DNA of 43,684 nucleotides from Nitrosomonas supralitoralis (GTDB taxonomy: Bacteria; Pseudomonadota; Gammaproteobacteria; Burkholderiales; Nitrosomonadaceae), in assembly GCF_003011925.2 (NCBI RefSeq), contig NZ_PXXU01000028.1, positions 1-43,684 of the forward strand, in the 5' to 3' direction. Shown here piece after piece: positions 1-12,837 of the stretch. Position 1 is the first letter of the stretch; each line of letters starts with the position of its first letter. The position numbers and the translations under genes were made by a program. The notes beneath the pieces are model-generated. The model saw only the letters and a program-made list of their open reading frames with translations. It ran no database searches and had not been told where the DNA came from.

Positions 1-2
1 GA

Positions 3-68
3 GGTATTACACCAGCGATGGGGCTGGCAGAAGATTTTAAACTAAAACCCTCTACTGTAAGCTCCCAT
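3..68 (+). pseudogene. Possible C-terminal remnant of a transposase (partial)
   Basis: The open frame enters from the left edge and ends at TAA 66-68. Its last residues include GITPAMGLAEDF. The T-P-A-M-x-x-G/L-x-x-D pattern resembles the carboxyl end of several DDE insertion-sequence transposases. Only 21-22 codons are visible, so this is a pattern resemblance and not an identification. A short palindrome overlaps the stop codon, which would suit the end of an insertion sequence. Confidence 0.25.
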
Positions 69-78
69 TAAAAATGGG
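64..78. repeat. Small palindrome at the end of the left-edge frame
   Basis: CCCATT (64-69) and AATGGG (73-78) are perfect inverted arms around a 3-nt AAA loop. It could be a weak terminator or the end of an inserted element. It lacks a T-tract on either side. Confidence 0.3.
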
Positions 79-79
79 G

Positions 80-410
80 GGATTACTGATGTACATGAAA
101 GCACAAAGGCGACAGGAATATCTCGAGCGCATTCCGCTTGGAGGAAAGTATGGATATCGACTTAAAAATATTCGGGCCAAGTGCGCTGATACGTCTGCCA
201 CATTGATTAATAGCATCTTCCCGGTTATGAGTCTGCTTATTCTGGTGTAGGTTTTTATTTGCCTGAAAAATCTTGCTGCCAAAATAACTTTTTGATTGCC
301 CAAAAAGAGTATACCCAGAGAAGTTCCGTTTGCGCGTGCCTGCCGATTCATCTCAAACCATAATTTCTACTAGGCAACGCATAGCTGATCGCTGTATTTA
401 TGAGTAAGCT
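80..410. other. Stretch with no recognised gene
   Basis: About 330 nt lie between the left-edge frame and the 3' end of sppA. One 99-codon frame is open on the minus strand (52-351). Its product has no motif I recognise, is rich in Arg, Ser and Ile, and has no clear ribosome-binding site. I see no convincing terminator. It may be decayed mobile-element sequence. Confidence 0.35.
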
Positions 411-1355
411 CTATTTAATAACCCATCCAGTCTCAAGCAAAATGTTAAAAATGATTTGACTAAATCGCTTGGAGAATACATCCGCAATTCCCTCGCGAGG
501 AGTAAAATCTGTTAGTGTTTCTGCTTTAATAATTTCTCGAGCAACATAATCCGCATTGCCCATCGCATCAGCAAGTCCCAAATCAATGCTTTTTTGACCA
601 GTCCAAACGAAGCCACTAAATATCTCTGGATCATTCTTCAACCGATCTCCTCTTCCCTGCTTAACTACCTGAATAAATTGTTCATGTACTTCGCGTAATA
701 ACTTGGTAGCATGCTCTTTTTGAACTGGATCCAACGGAGAAAAAGGATCTAGGAATGTTTTATTTTCGCCCGCAGTTAATAAGCGTCTTTCAATGCCTAA
801 TTTCTCCAAGGTTCCAGTAAAACCAAAACTATCCATTAATACACCAATGGATCCAATCAGACTTGCCTTATCTACAAATATTTTATCTGCAGCTGCAGCA
901 ATATAATACCCACCTGAAGCACACATATCTCCAACTACAGCATAAAGCGGAATATCTGGATATTTAGCACGCAAACGGCGTATCTCATCATTAATATATC
1001 CTGATTGCACTGGGCTTCCGCCAGGGCTATTTATCCTTAAAATAACACCTCTTGTATTTTTATCTTGAAACGCGGACCGAAGACTACTATTTATCTTATC
1101 AGCGCTGTTCATGCCATCAGCAGTTATCGTACCGCGCAAATCTATCAATGCAGTATGCTTGTCAGTAAGTCTAACCTTTCCGTCGTCTAGCCAGCCTAAC
1201 GCAAAAAATAATAAAATAAAAAGATACAGAAACGTAATTAGTTTAAAAAAGATTCCCCATCTTCTCGCGCGACGTTGCTCATTTAAAGATGCTAAAACAA
1301 GATCTTCTAATAAATTTCTTTCCCAGTTATCTTTCTTAAGATCAGAATCATTCAT
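411..1355 (-). CDS. sppA: Signal peptide peptidase SppA (S49 family, short form)
   Basis: This inner-membrane serine protease degrades signal peptides left after protein export. The product is 314 aa, the short single-domain form. Residues 34-55 form one transmembrane segment after a charged cytoplasmic start. The S49 core follows: a conserved NSPGGSP stretch near residues 109-115, the nucleophile Ser147 in CASGGYY, and the general base Lys199 in GENKTF. These two positions match the Ser/Lys dyad known for the family. I chose the ATG at 1355 because a GGGA element lies about 8 nt upstream; an upstream in-frame ATG at 1394 would add an untypical leader. It lies downstream of the rRNA operon on the same strand, beyond a strong terminator, so it probably has its own promoter in the A+T-rich 1356-1500 interval. 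Confidence 0.93.
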   Translation of the reverse strand: MNDSDLKKDNWERNLLEDLVLASLNEQRRARRWGIFFKLITFLYLFILLFFALGWLDDGKVRLTDKHTALIDLRGTITADGMNSADKINSSLRSAFQDKNTRGVILRINSPGGSPVQSGYINDEIRRLRAKYPDIPLYAVVGDMCASGGYYIAAAADKIFVDKASLIGSIGVLMDSFGFTGTLEKLGIERRLLTAGENKTFLDPFSPLDPVQKEHATKLLREVHEQFIQVVKQGRGDRLKNDPEIFSGFVWTGQKSIDLGLADAMGNADYVAREIIKAETLTDFTPREGIADVFSKRFSQIIFNILLETGWVIK

Positions 1356-1508
1356 AATCATTTTCCCGTAAAAAAAGAAGTAGCAACTTAACACAAAGAA
1401 TAATTAAGCCATGCGCGTAGAAAGTAAAAGTAAAATTAATCTTATAAAAGTTGCAATTCAAACTTGAGTACACTCTACTAAAAAAATTAATTTTAAACAA
1501 TTTAAAAT

Positions 1509-1544
1509 AAAAAACCCATCACTATAATTAGTGATGGGTTTTTT
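1509..1544 (-). terminator. Rho-independent terminator of the rRNA operon
   Basis: CCCATCACT (1515-1523) and AGTGATGGG (1530-1538) form a perfect 9-bp stem with a 6-nt loop. A-tract and T-tract flank both sides, so it can work in either direction. It sits 7 nt beyond the 3' end of 5S rRNA. Confidence 0.93.
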
Positions 1545-1550
1545 GATGAG

Positions 1551-1666
1551 TGCCTGGCGGTAACCTACTTTCACATGCGATTACACACTATCATCGGCGC
1601 AGCTTCGTTTCACGGTTCTGTTCGGGATGGGAAGAAGTGGGTCCAAAGTGCTATGGCCGCCAAGCG
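1551..1666 (-). rRNA. rrf: 5S ribosomal RNA
   Basis: Read on the minus strand, it starts GCTTGGCGGCCATAGC and ends ACCGCCAGGCA. These are complementary ends typical of 5S rRNA, and the conserved CCCATCCCGAAC lies in between. The length is about 116 nt. It is the last gene of the rRNA operon, about 108 nt after 23S and just before the terminator. The exact ends are estimated to within a few bases. Confidence 0.95.
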
Positions 1667-1744
1667 TAACTTATAAATCAAACAATTTGCAGCTATCATT
1701 TGATTTCAGAAAAAGTAAATTGGGTTAGAATAATCAATAAAATA

Positions 1745-1774
1745 TGTATAACTTATCAAATTATTATAGTTATA

Positions 1775-1783
<9 letters not shown>
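1745..1783 (-). other. 3' arm of the 23S processing stem
   Basis: The 16 nt at 1768-1783 are perfectly complementary to 4651-4666. Pairing continues with few mismatches to about 1745 and 4689. Such stems loop out the 23S precursor and are cut by RNase III. Confidence 0.8.
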
Positions 1784-4650
<2,867 letters not shown>

Positions 4651-4658
<8 letters not shown>

Positions 4659-4689
4659 CTATAACTTTAATAACTTGATATTATAAAAA
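4651..4689 (-). other. 5' arm of the 23S processing stem
   Basis: This is the partner of 1745-1783. GCTTGATCCTATAACT (4651-4666, plus strand) pairs perfectly, then TTAATAA-TTGATA-type pairing continues outward. Confidence 0.8.
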
Positions 4690-4754
4690 TTATAGCTATT
4701 GTTGATTTTTACTTCACACAATAATTTTAAAAATACAATCTAACCCTATATTAT

Positions 4755-4797
4755 ATTGGTATAAAGAATTAAAAATAGCACATTCTTTTACACCAAT
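4755..4797 (-). other. Hairpin in the tRNA-Ala to 23S spacer
   Basis: ATTGGT-TAAAGAAT (4755-4769) pairs with ATTCTTTT-ACCAAT (4782-4797), with one or two bulges. It lies between the spacer boxA and the 23S processing stem, and may be part of the antitermination or processing region. Confidence 0.45.
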
Positions 4798-4816
4798 TAA
4801 ATATTTTACTTTTCCA

Positions 4817-4830
4817 TTTTTTTAAAGAAC
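4817..4830 (-). promoter_or_regulatory. boxA-like antitermination site in the rRNA spacer
   Basis: The minus strand reads GTTCTTTAAAAAAA, close to the boxA core TGYTCTTTAA bound by NusB/NusE. It is upstream of 23S, where many rRNA operons carry a second boxA. A related site is at 6893-6907 in the leader. Confidence 0.6.
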
Positions 4831-4910
4831 AAAATTTCTTTGACATGCATAGGCATTACTAAGTCAAACAACCACAAGGATTCACTCCATCATTATCGTA
4901 TAAATAATCA

Positions 4911-4986
4911 TGGTGGAGGTGAACGGGATCGAACCGATGACCCCCTGCTTGCAAAGCAGGTGCTCTCCCAGCTGAGCTACACCCCC
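4911..4986 (-). tRNA. alaT: tRNA-Ala (anticodon UGC)
   Basis: A 76-nt cloverleaf on the minus strand. The acceptor GGGGGUG pairs with CACCUCC and the CCA end is encoded. The anticodon stem-loop is CUGCUUUGCAAGCAG with UGC in the loop, and the T-loop is GGUUCGAUCC. It lies between tRNA-Ile and 23S, the usual order in the proteobacterial spacer. Confidence 0.97.
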
Positions 4987-4996
4987 TTTAACTTGT

Positions 4997-5073
<77 letters not shown>

Positions 5074-5156
5074 CAAATCGAGTCTAAGCATCATCTATCT
5101 ACCAGAACAATCCATTTTCACAAAACAGATCTCCGACTCTTAGCTCTGCCTATTAA

Positions 5157-5186
5157 CAATCGATAGGTGTGGATACTTAAATAAAG
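5157..5186 (-). other. 3' arm of the 16S processing stem
   Basis: This 30-nt stretch is complementary to the leader segment 6862-6890 with a single bulged base. That brackets 16S rRNA in a long RNase III-type stem. Confidence 0.85.
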
Positions 5187-5193
5187 CTCTCTT

Positions 5194-6732
<1,539 letters not shown>

Positions 6733-6824
6733 AATTCTGTTTACTCTCTCGCCTGACGTTTTGATAATTGAAATAATTTGATTATCCAATACCTATAACT
6801 GCTTGCGAATACTATTTTTTAGAA

Positions 6825-6854
6825 TTAATTAGCTCATCATTTTGAGCTAATTAA
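6825..6854 (-). other. Perfect hairpin in the 16S leader
   Basis: TTAATTAGCTCA (6825-6836) and TGAGCTAATTAA (6843-6854) are 12-bp perfect arms with a 6-nt loop. It sits between the 16S processing-stem arm and the 16S 5' end. It is not followed by a T-tract, so it is more likely leader structure than a terminator. Confidence 0.6.
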
Positions 6855-6861
6855 CTCATCA

Positions 6862-6890
6862 CTTTATTAAGTATCCACACCTATCGATTG
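6862..6890 (-). other. 5' arm of the 16S processing stem
   Basis: This is complementary to 5157-5186 apart from one bulged base; the core is TATCCACACCTATCGATTG (plus strand). Confidence 0.85.
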
Positions 6891-6892
6891 TA

Positions 6893-6907
6893 TTTTTTTA
6901 AAGAGCG
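6893..6907 (-). promoter_or_regulatory. boxA-like antitermination site in the rRNA leader
   Basis: The minus strand reads CGCTCTTTAAAAAAA, matching the boxA core CTCTTTAA. It is about 40 nt downstream of the predicted promoter and just upstream of the 16S processing stem, the canonical location. Confidence 0.7.
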
Positions 6908-6947
6908 TTGCTACTTGTTATTTCTTGCTAAGCAGCAGAGAAACGGA

Positions 6948-6975
6948 ATTATACAGACCCTACTTTTCTGGTCAA
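6948..6975 (-). promoter_or_regulatory. rRNA operon promoter (sigma-70 type)
   Basis: On the minus strand, a -35 TTGACC (6970-6975) and a perfect -10 TATAAT (6948-6953) are separated by 16 nt. A-rich sequence upstream could act as an UP element. Transcription should start near 6941. Confidence 0.85.
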
Positions 6976-7075
6976 GGCTTTTCTTTGCTTATTTGCAAGA
7001 TTCTAGTCTTTAAAATTTATTCATACAAAAATATCCTTACAATACAATCATTCACCCATTAACAATTAATTTAAC

Positions 7076-7773
7076 TATAGTAGCCTTTGATCTTATCTAT
7101 CAGTTATCCGATTTGACGAACTAAACATCAGAGCAAAAGAAGCTTGGATACAAGGCTTCCGTTACGGCAAAAAATGAGATCCTTTAATTGCATGTGACTT
7201 GCATGAGCGACCAGCAGGCAATATTAAATCGGCGATGTGTAGCGGCCCGACCGAACCTGTTGTGAGTAGCAGACTTTATCTTTGTCGCAACTTGGACAGG
7301 GTTTGTTTATGTGGCTTTTATTACAGATTATTTTTGCACGTTGTATTGTTGGTTGGCGATCCAGCCGATCATTGCGCATCTATAGGGAGCTCAATACATT
7401 GGAACAAGCTTTGTGGGCACGACGGGAAACAAAAGTATTAATTCAGCACAGCGATCATGACAGTCAGTATCTGTCGATTCGTTATACAGAGCTCCTGGCA
7501 GAAGCCAATATCAATTTCGATACCTCTGTTGGCAGTGTTGGCAATTCTTACGACACTGCTCTGTTCGAAACAATTATTGGATTATTCAAAATAGAAGTCA
7601 TATGGCATCACGGTGCTTGGCGCCATATTGATGAAGTGGAATTTGCCACCCCGGAGTCGGTTGATGCAGTCTCTGACTCAAACAAAAAAGTCTCCGGAAA
7701 AATCGGGGCGATTCAAACCGAGCAATCCCACTTTTGACAGGACCAACTGTCAGATCAAATCTGAACTACTATA
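7076..7773 (+). mobile_element. Internally deleted IS3-family element
   Basis: About 700 bp against a usual 1.2-1.5 kb. The left end reads TATAGTAG..TTTGATCT (7076-7093). The right end, read as its complement, is TATAGTAGTTCAGATTTGATCT (7752-7773), so the ends are imperfect inverted repeats. AATTTAAC occurs directly at both outer edges (7068-7075 and 7773-7780), which looks like a target duplication or its remnant. Inside there is only the second half of the transposase; orfA and the start of orfB are missing. It separates the rRNA promoter from prfB and abuts the prfB stop codon. Confidence 0.75.
7235..7737 (+). pseudogene. IS3-family transposase OrfB, C-terminal half, broken
   Basis: This is the retroviral-integrase-type catalytic domain of an IS3 OrfB. 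Reading from 7235, the frame gives ARPNLL, then TGA at 7263-7265 where relatives have Trp, then VADFIFVATWTGFVYVAF. A +1 shift in the T-run at 7331-7335 leads into FARCIVGWR, HSDHDSQYLS and DTALFETIIGLF. All three catalytic acids (Asp in VADF, Asp in HSD, Glu in FET) are still recognisable. The nonsense codon, the frameshift and the missing N-terminal part make it a clear pseudogene. The tail after about 7640 also departs from the usual C terminus. Confidence 0.85.
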
Positions 7774-7780
7774 ATTTAAC

Positions 7781-8888
7781 TTATTTGACACCCTGCTTGA
7801 GGCTTGCTTCTATAAAATTGCTCAAATCCCCATCCAGCACACTTTGTGTATTTCCAATTTCTATATTCGTACGCAAATCCTTTATTCTTGACTGATCCAA
7901 CACATAGGACCGAATTTGATGTCCCCAGCCGATATCCGTTTTAGTATCTTCTATAGTTTGCTTCGCTTCATTGCGCTTACGTAACTCTGCCTCAAATAAC
8001 CTCGACTTCAACATCGCAATTGCGTCCGCCTTGTTCCTGTGCTGTGAGCGACCACTTTGGCATTGCACAACTATTCCAGTAGGGTTATGCGTAATCCGAA
8101 TAGCAGAATCTGTTTTATTAATGTGTTGCCCTCCCGCCCCAGATGCTCTGAATGTATCTATCCTTAAATCCGCCGGATTGATCTCAATTTCTATACTGTC
8201 ATCCACTTCTGGATAAACGAAAACGCTTGCAAAAGAAGTATGGCGACGGTTACCAGAGTCAAATGGCGATTTTCTAACCAATCGATGCACACCGGTTTCT
8301 GTTCGCAAGAAGCCATATGCATATTCCCCAGAAACTTTTAAAGTAGCACTTTTAATACCAGCTATGTCACCTGGCGATTCTTCCAAAATTTCGACAGCCA
8401 GGCCTTGCCTTTCACAATAACGCAGATACATACGCTCAAGCATGGCAGCCCAATCTTGCGCTTCAGTACCTCCAGAACCTGACTGTATATCCACAAAGCA
8501 ATTATTCGGATCCATTGGGCCAGAAAACATACGACGAAATTCCAAATTTGCCACGACTTTTTCAATATTTTCGGCATCAATAGCAATACTCACGAGTGCA
8601 GCCTCATCTGCTTCATCCTTAGCTATCTGGAATAACTCCTTAGCATCACGAAGTTGGTTTTCCATAGACACTAACGTATCAACAGTTCCTTCCAGCAATT
8701 TCTTCTCACGACCTATTTCTTGAGTACGTCCGCTGTCGTTCCAAACTGTCGCATCTTCAAGCAATCGTATTAATTCATTTAATCGAATCTGTTTGGAATC
8801 AAAGTCAAAGAAACCTCCGCAACTCATGGGCTCGATTATCGAGATCCTGGAGGCGATTTAAAATTGCATTAATGTGTTCTGCTTCCAT
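7781..8888 (-). CDS. prfB: Peptide chain release factor 2 (programmed +1 frameshift)
   Basis: RF2 recognises UGA and UAA stop codons and triggers hydrolysis of the finished peptide. Translation starts at the ATG 8886-8888 behind an AGGTG element and runs 27 codons to an in-frame UGA at 8805-8807. The ribosome must skip T8807 and continue at GAC (8804-8806), giving 368 residues, the usual RF2 size. The slip site CTT-TGA-C and the GGAGG element just upstream match the well-known autoregulatory site: low RF2 favours the shift. The body has the SPF anticodon-like tripeptide in RKSPFDSG and the catalytic GGQ in GAGGQHIN. It is the first gene left of the ispD-ispF divergent region, and its stop codon touches the IS3 remnant. 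Confidence 0.96.
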
Positions 8889-9119
8889 AAAATTTCACCT
8901 AAAGTTAAATATAGCAATTATAACCACTACTGCACAAAAAGCTTGTCCACCTTCGTTAAATCCTATTACTTCACAATAAGAATTTTATATTTAATTAATG
9001 AAATACATGTATCAACAATCTCAGACAAAAGATAAGTAAGAATTTATAATTGCTCATTATTACTGTAATAATTCTATCAACCTTGGGGCACTAATCAGTT
9101 CTCTTAAATAAAAATTATA

Positions 9120-9824
9120 ATGTCAAACTTTTTTGCTTTAATTCCAGCTGCGGGTTCAGGATCTCGCATGAATAGCGAGGTTCCAAAGCAATATCTAGCT
9201 TTAAATAATAAGCCCATGATTTATCATTCAATCAACATGCTATATCATAATCAGCTTATCAAAAGTATATTTATTGTTCTTGCATCGGATGATTGCGATT
9301 GGATCAAATATGACTGGTCTGAGTTTTCCAGCAAATTAATTGTACTCACCTGCGGTGGTGCAACACGAGCGGATAGTGTGCTAAATGGCCTCACTACAGC
9401 AAAGCTGAAAGGCTTGATTGATACCAGTGATTGGATTTTGGTACATGACGCTGCCAGACCTTGCTTAACTTCAACTCTACTGGAGAAATTAATTAATGAA
9501 TTAACTCAAGATGAAGTTGGTGGATTATTAGCAGTGCCTGTTTCTGATACCCTAAAACGCAGCAATCTCAAAAGTCGTGTGATGCAAACCGAATCTAGAG
9601 AAAATATATGGCAAGCACAAACGCCACAGATGTTTCGCTATGAATTGCTCACTAAAGCACTGCAGAATGCTGAGAAGCTTCATATTACTGATGATGCAAG
9701 TGCAATCGAAGCATTAGGATTTTTTCCTAAACTTATACTGAGTGATACTTACAATTTTAAGGTCACTTATCCTAAAGACTTGGCATTAGCAGAATTAATT
9801 ATTCAACAAAGGATCAATACGTGA
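9120..9824 (+). CDS. ispD: 2-C-methyl-D-erythritol 4-phosphate cytidylyltransferase
   Basis: This enzyme makes CDP-methylerythritol from MEP and CTP in the non-mevalonate isoprenoid pathway, in the cytoplasm. The product is 234 aa, a normal size. The N-terminal nucleotide-binding signature PAAGSGSRM is followed by PKQYL. The substrate-binding LVHDAARPC is near residues 115-123 and ITDDASAIE is near the C terminus. The start at 9120 has no obvious ribosome-binding site, but it matches the family start (a few residues before the AAG loop). The stop overlaps ispF by 4 nt (GTGA), so the two are translationally coupled, as in many proteobacteria. It diverges from prfB across about 230 bp that should hold its promoter. 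Confidence 0.96.
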   Translation: MSNFFALIPAAGSGSRMNSEVPKQYLALNNKPMIYHSINMLYHNQLIKSIFIVLASDDCDWIKYDWSEFSSKLIVLTCGGATRADSVLNGLTTAKLKGLIDTSDWILVHDAARPCLTSTLLEKLINELTQDEVGGLLAVPVSDTLKRSNLKSRVMQTESRENIWQAQTPQMFRYELLTKALQNAEKLHITDDASAIEALGFFPKLILSDTYNFKVTYPKDLALAELIIQQRINT

Positions 9825-10318
9825 GTACGATGAGGATAGGTCAGGGTTTTGATGTACACCAACTGGTAGAAGGTCGCCCTTTGATTATTGGTGGAGTAAC
9901 AATTCCTCACGAAAAGGGGTTACTTGGTCACTCAGATGCGGATGTATTACTACATGCCATTTGCGATGCCCTTCTTGGTGCAGCAGCATTGGGAGATATA
10001 GGAAAACATTTTTCTGATTCTGATCCTCGTTATAAGAATATCGATAGCCGTGTGTTATTACGCAACGTGAACAGATTATTGCAAAACTCTCAATATAAAA
10101 TCATTAATATTGATGCAACTATTATTGCTCAAGCTCCTAAAATGGCACCGCATATCTCTACCATGATTAGCAACATTGCACAGGATCTCAAAACCCAGGC
10201 CGGCAATATCAACATTAAGGCTAAAACTGCTGAGCATTTAGGTGCAATTGGCCGTGGCGAAGGCATTGCGGCCGAAGTCGTATGCTTGATTGATCAAACG
10301 GAAAACAATTTTGATTAA
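9821..10318 (+). CDS. ispF: 2-C-methyl-D-erythritol 2,4-cyclodiphosphate synthase
   Basis: IspF cyclises CDP-methylerythritol 2-phosphate to the cyclodiphosphate, the step after IspD and IspE. The product is 165 aa. The divalent-metal site D-V-H of GFDVHQL and the [18 protein letters not shown] stretch are intact, as is the C-terminal [14 protein letters not shown] prefer the GTG start at 9821 because AAGGA lies 7 nt upstream and it gives a GTGA overlap with ispD. The ATG at 9830 would give the more usual MRIGQGFD start and cannot be excluded. Confidence 0.96.
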   Translation: MSTMRIGQGFDVHQLVEGRPLIIGGVTIPHEKGLLGHSDADVLLHAICDALLGAAALGDIGKHFSDSDPRYKNIDSRVLLRNVNRLLQNSQYKIINIDATIIAQAPKMAPHISTMISNIAQDLKTQAGNINIKAKTAEHLGAIGRGEGIAAEVVCLIDQTENNFD

Positions 10319-10856
10319 GAGCAACGTAATTAAAAGAAAAGCGATTCGAGTATTTTTTGCGATATTGCCTTATTGGCAGGTACAAAAGCAATTGATGCGA
10401 AATATTGAAATACTTGAACCTATTTGTAGGGGTCGTAAAATTAAAATGCAGCATCTCCATCTCACATTGTTATTCTTGGGAGATGTCCCCACTAACCAGA
10501 TCCATGCACTACGGCAAATCGCGAAAACTATATCAGCAGATAAATTTGAGTTTAAATTGGACACAATCGGCTATTGGCGACACAATCATATTATTTACAT
10601 CCAAGCAAGAAATTTTCCCACAGAACTTTTTTCGCTAGCTGATTCTTTAAAAATTGCGCTATCAAAAGATGGGTTCGTATTTGATAATCGCGCCTACAAG
10701 CCACACATCACTCTATTCCGCAAAGCCTTCCAATTTGTCAATACTGACTTGATTAAGCCTATCCAGTGGTATGTCGATCAATGGTTCCTCATACAATCGA
10801 AACCAACAAACAACGGAGTCGAATATATTCCACTCGGTCATTGGAATCTAAATTAA
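10311..10856 (+). CDS. thpR: RNA 2',3'-cyclic phosphodiesterase (2'-5' RNA ligase family)
   Basis: This is a member of the 2H phosphoesterase family, which opens 2',3'-cyclic phosphate RNA ends and can join 2'-5' linked half-tRNAs in vitro. Its physiological role is not settled. The two H-x-T motifs that define the active site are present as HLTLLFLG and [15 protein letters not shown] near the N terminus is also typical. There is no ATG in the right place. The TTG at 10311 overlaps the ispF stop codon and has GGAAAA upstream. A second TTG at 10290 is possible and would add 7 residues. The product is 181 aa. It follows ispF in the same transcription unit. Confidence 0.87.
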   Translation: MIKSNVIKRKAIRVFFAILPYWQVQKQLMRNIEILEPICRGRKIKMQHLHLTLLFLGDVPTNQIHALRQIAKTISADKFEFKLDTIGYWRHNHIIYIQARNFPTELFSLADSLKIALSKDGFVFDNRAYKPHITLFRKAFQFVNTDLIKPIQWYVDQWFLIQSKPTNNGVEYIPLGHWNLN

Positions 10857-10939
10857 GCTGATTTCTTAAATAAATAAAAAATTCCATAATTTCTACTCAT
10901 AACTAAATCAATTTGTTCTGAAGCCTAAGTCCTACTATC

Positions 10940-11608
10940 ATGAAAATTCTCGCTTTAGAAACCTCAACCGAATTTTGTTCCGTTGCACTTCTATTGGAAG
11001 AGGCAATAATCGAAAAAGAAGTTCATGCAGGACAACGCCATTCAGAAATTCTTTTACTTATGATTCAGGAAATATTGGTAGAAGCAAAATTGACATTGCA
11101 GCAAATCGATAGCATAGCTTTTGGCGCTGGCCCGGGTTCTTTTACCGGTTTACGTATTGCGTGTGGAATTGCACAGGGATTGGCCTATGCCGCCGGAATC
11201 TCTATCATAAGAATCAGCACCCTGGAGGCCGTGGCGCAAAAAATAGACAAACAGAAAGTTATTGTGGCGCTGGATGCTCGTATGGGTGAAATATATCATG
11301 CAGCTTATCAGAAAGTGACAAACCAGGGCTGGGAAATTATTAGTTCACCCATTCTTTGTTTACCGCAACAAGCACCCGTTTTATCTGATACTAATTGGCA
11401 TGGCTCCGGTAGCGGGTTTGATGTTTATCGCAAAGAACTATCGTTACGTTATCGTAAAAATCTTCAAAGAATTCACTCTGATATTCATCCGCATGCTAAA
11501 GAAATAGCGCAACTCGCACTACTCCACTCAAGCACCGATCCAACTAATGCAACACCGATATACTTACGAAACAAGGTAGCGTTAAAAGAAAATGAACGAC
11601 AGTTATGA
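10940..11608 (+). CDS. tsaB: tRNA threonylcarbamoyladenosine biosynthesis protein TsaB
   Basis: TsaB (YeaZ) is the non-catalytic ASKHA-fold partner of TsaD in the complex that makes t6A at position 37 of ANN-decoding tRNAs. The product is 222 aa. It starts MKILALETSTEFCSVAL, the ASKHA phosphate-1-like loop, and carries GAGPGSFTGLRI near residue 62, a TsaB hallmark. VALDARMGEIY is also typical. The start is an ATG at 10940 after an 83-nt A+T-rich gap, so it may have its own promoter. It overlaps rimI by 4 nt (ATGA), and the tsaB-rimI pair is common. Confidence 0.96.
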   Translation: MKILALETSTEFCSVALLLEEAIIEKEVHAGQRHSEILLLMIQEILVEAKLTLQQIDSIAFGAGPGSFTGLRIACGIAQGLAYAAGISIIRISTLEAVAQKIDKQKVIVALDARMGEIYHAAYQKVTNQGWEIISSPILCLPQQAPVLSDTNWHGSGSGFDVYRKELSLRYRKNLQRIHSDIHPHAKEIAQLALLHSSTDPTNATPIYLRNKVALKENERQL

Positions 11609-12060
11609 CATCACTACGAGCTGCTGATATCAGAAAAATGGATCTTTTGGACATAGATCGCATTATTCTCATTGAGCGAGAAATATTTCTTTTTCCCTGG
11701 TCACCAGGAAATTTTGCCGATTCCATCAAAGCAGGATATGTTTGCCATGTGCTCGAACAGGATGATACTCTCAAGGGGTATGGGATAATGATGATGAGTC
11801 CCGAAGAATCTCACATACTGACACTTGGCATTGCTGCTGATTGGCAAAAAAAAGGCTTGGGTAAAAAATTACTTAAGTATTTTATTGAATACTCTAGAGA
11901 GCAAAAAGTAAAATCGATATTTCTTGATGTACGAGAATCCAATCATGGTGCTGCACAATTATACAAACGAATGGGCTTTCAGCATATTGCCACACGAAAA
12001 GGTTATTACCCGGCAATGTGTGGTCGTGAAGATGCACTTGTTATGGAATTAACACTATGA
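11605..12060 (+). CDS. rimI: Ribosomal protein bS18-alanine N-acetyltransferase
   Basis: RimI is a GNAT acetyltransferase that acetylates the N-terminal alanine of ribosomal protein S18. The product is 151 aa. Seen here are FPWSPGNF near residues 31-38, the acetyl-CoA loop QKKGLGKKLL (Q/R-x-x-G-x-G/A), LDVRESNHGAAQLYKRMGF (motif B) and the RKGYYP end typical of RimI. It overlaps tsaB upstream and the DNA glycosylase gene downstream, each by 4 nt, which indicates a single coupled operon. Confidence 0.94.
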   Translation: MTSLRAADIRKMDLLDIDRIILIEREIFLFPWSPGNFADSIKAGYVCHVLEQDDTLKGYGIMMMSPEESHILTLGIAADWQKKGLGKKLLKYFIEYSREQKVKSIFLDVRESNHGAAQLYKRMGFQHIATRKGYYPAMCGREDALVMELTL

Positions 12061-12788
12061 ATACCCGACGCAGACAAATACTTAATGAATTAAATCTATT
12101 ACCAGCGTGGTATTTTAGATCAGGCATCTCAAACCGTAAACAGCCATCTCATCTGAAATCTTCTCCAAGTAAAGAGCTTACATCTTCATTTACACCTACA
12201 AAAACACTCGAGCAATCCAAAGAAATGGATCAGATGAATTTGGATCAGCTGAAATTAACAGTAGCGCATTGCACTGCTTGCCCTTTGAGCTTGACTCGCA
12301 CTCATACTGTATTTGGTACCGGTGACAAAAACGCAACCTGGTTATTTGTTGGCGAAGGTCCTGGTGCTCGAGAAGATGAAACAGGTGAACCTTTTGTAGG
12401 ACAAGCTGGAAAACTGCTTGACCAAATGTTGTCAGCAATTAAGTTAAGCCGAGAGCATCAGGTTTTTATTACTAATATCGTAAAATGCCGTCCACCTAAT
12501 AATAGAAACCCTACCGCATACGAAGCCAAGCAGTGTGAACCTTTCCTGACTAGGCAAATTGCATTAATCAAACCAAAACTTATTATTGCATTAGGTAAAG
12601 TAGCCGCACAAAATCTTCTTAAGTGTGACAGCAGCATTTCCAGTTTACGTGGAAAAGCACATGATTATTCAGGAACACCGTTGATTGTTACCTATCATCC
12701 TGCCTATTTATTACGCTTTCTTCCGGATAAGGCCAAAGCTTGGAAAGATTTGTGTCTCGCCCAATCAATCATGAAATCCTTGACCTAA
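12057..12788 (+). CDS. Uracil-DNA glycosylase, family 4 (iron-sulfur)
   Basis: This type removes uracil from DNA and carries a 4Fe-4S cluster. The product is 243 aa. The four cluster cysteines are visible: Cys72 and Cys75 in HCTACPL, Cys144 in VKCRPPNNR and Cys160 in KQCEPF. The uracil-binding motif is GEGPGAREDETGEPFVGQAG, and the late TYHPAYLLR motif supplies the catalytic-loop histidine. The first 60 residues are a low-complexity, Lys/Ser/Thr-rich extension seen in many proteobacterial members. It is coupled to rimI by an ATGA overlap and ends a plus-strand run facing lplT. I see no clear hairpin terminator in the 49-nt gap. Confidence 0.94.
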   Translation: MNTRRRQILNELNLLPAWYFRSGISNRKQPSHLKSSPSKELTSSFTPTKTLEQSKEMDQMNLDQLKLTVAHCTACPLSLTRTHTVFGTGDKNATWLFVGEGPGAREDETGEPFVGQAGKLLDQMLSAIKLSREHQVFITNIVKCRPPNNRNPTAYEAKQCEPFLTRQIALIKPKLIIALGKVAAQNLLKCDSSISSLRGKAHDYSGTPLIVTYHPAYLLRFLPDKAKAWKDLCLAQSIMKSLT

Positions 12789-12837
12789 AACCTACTTGAT
12801 TCAAATGCTCAATCAACTAAACAATTAATAAAATAAT

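Noticed and set aside
52..351. 99-codon frame on the minus strand
   Set aside because: No recognised motif, no ribosome-binding site and it crosses the left-edge palindrome. It could be decayed sequence, so I list the stretch only as unrecognised.
7199..7441. Separate 80-codon plus-strand protein
   Set aside because: It is an out-of-frame reading of the IS3 transposase remnant.
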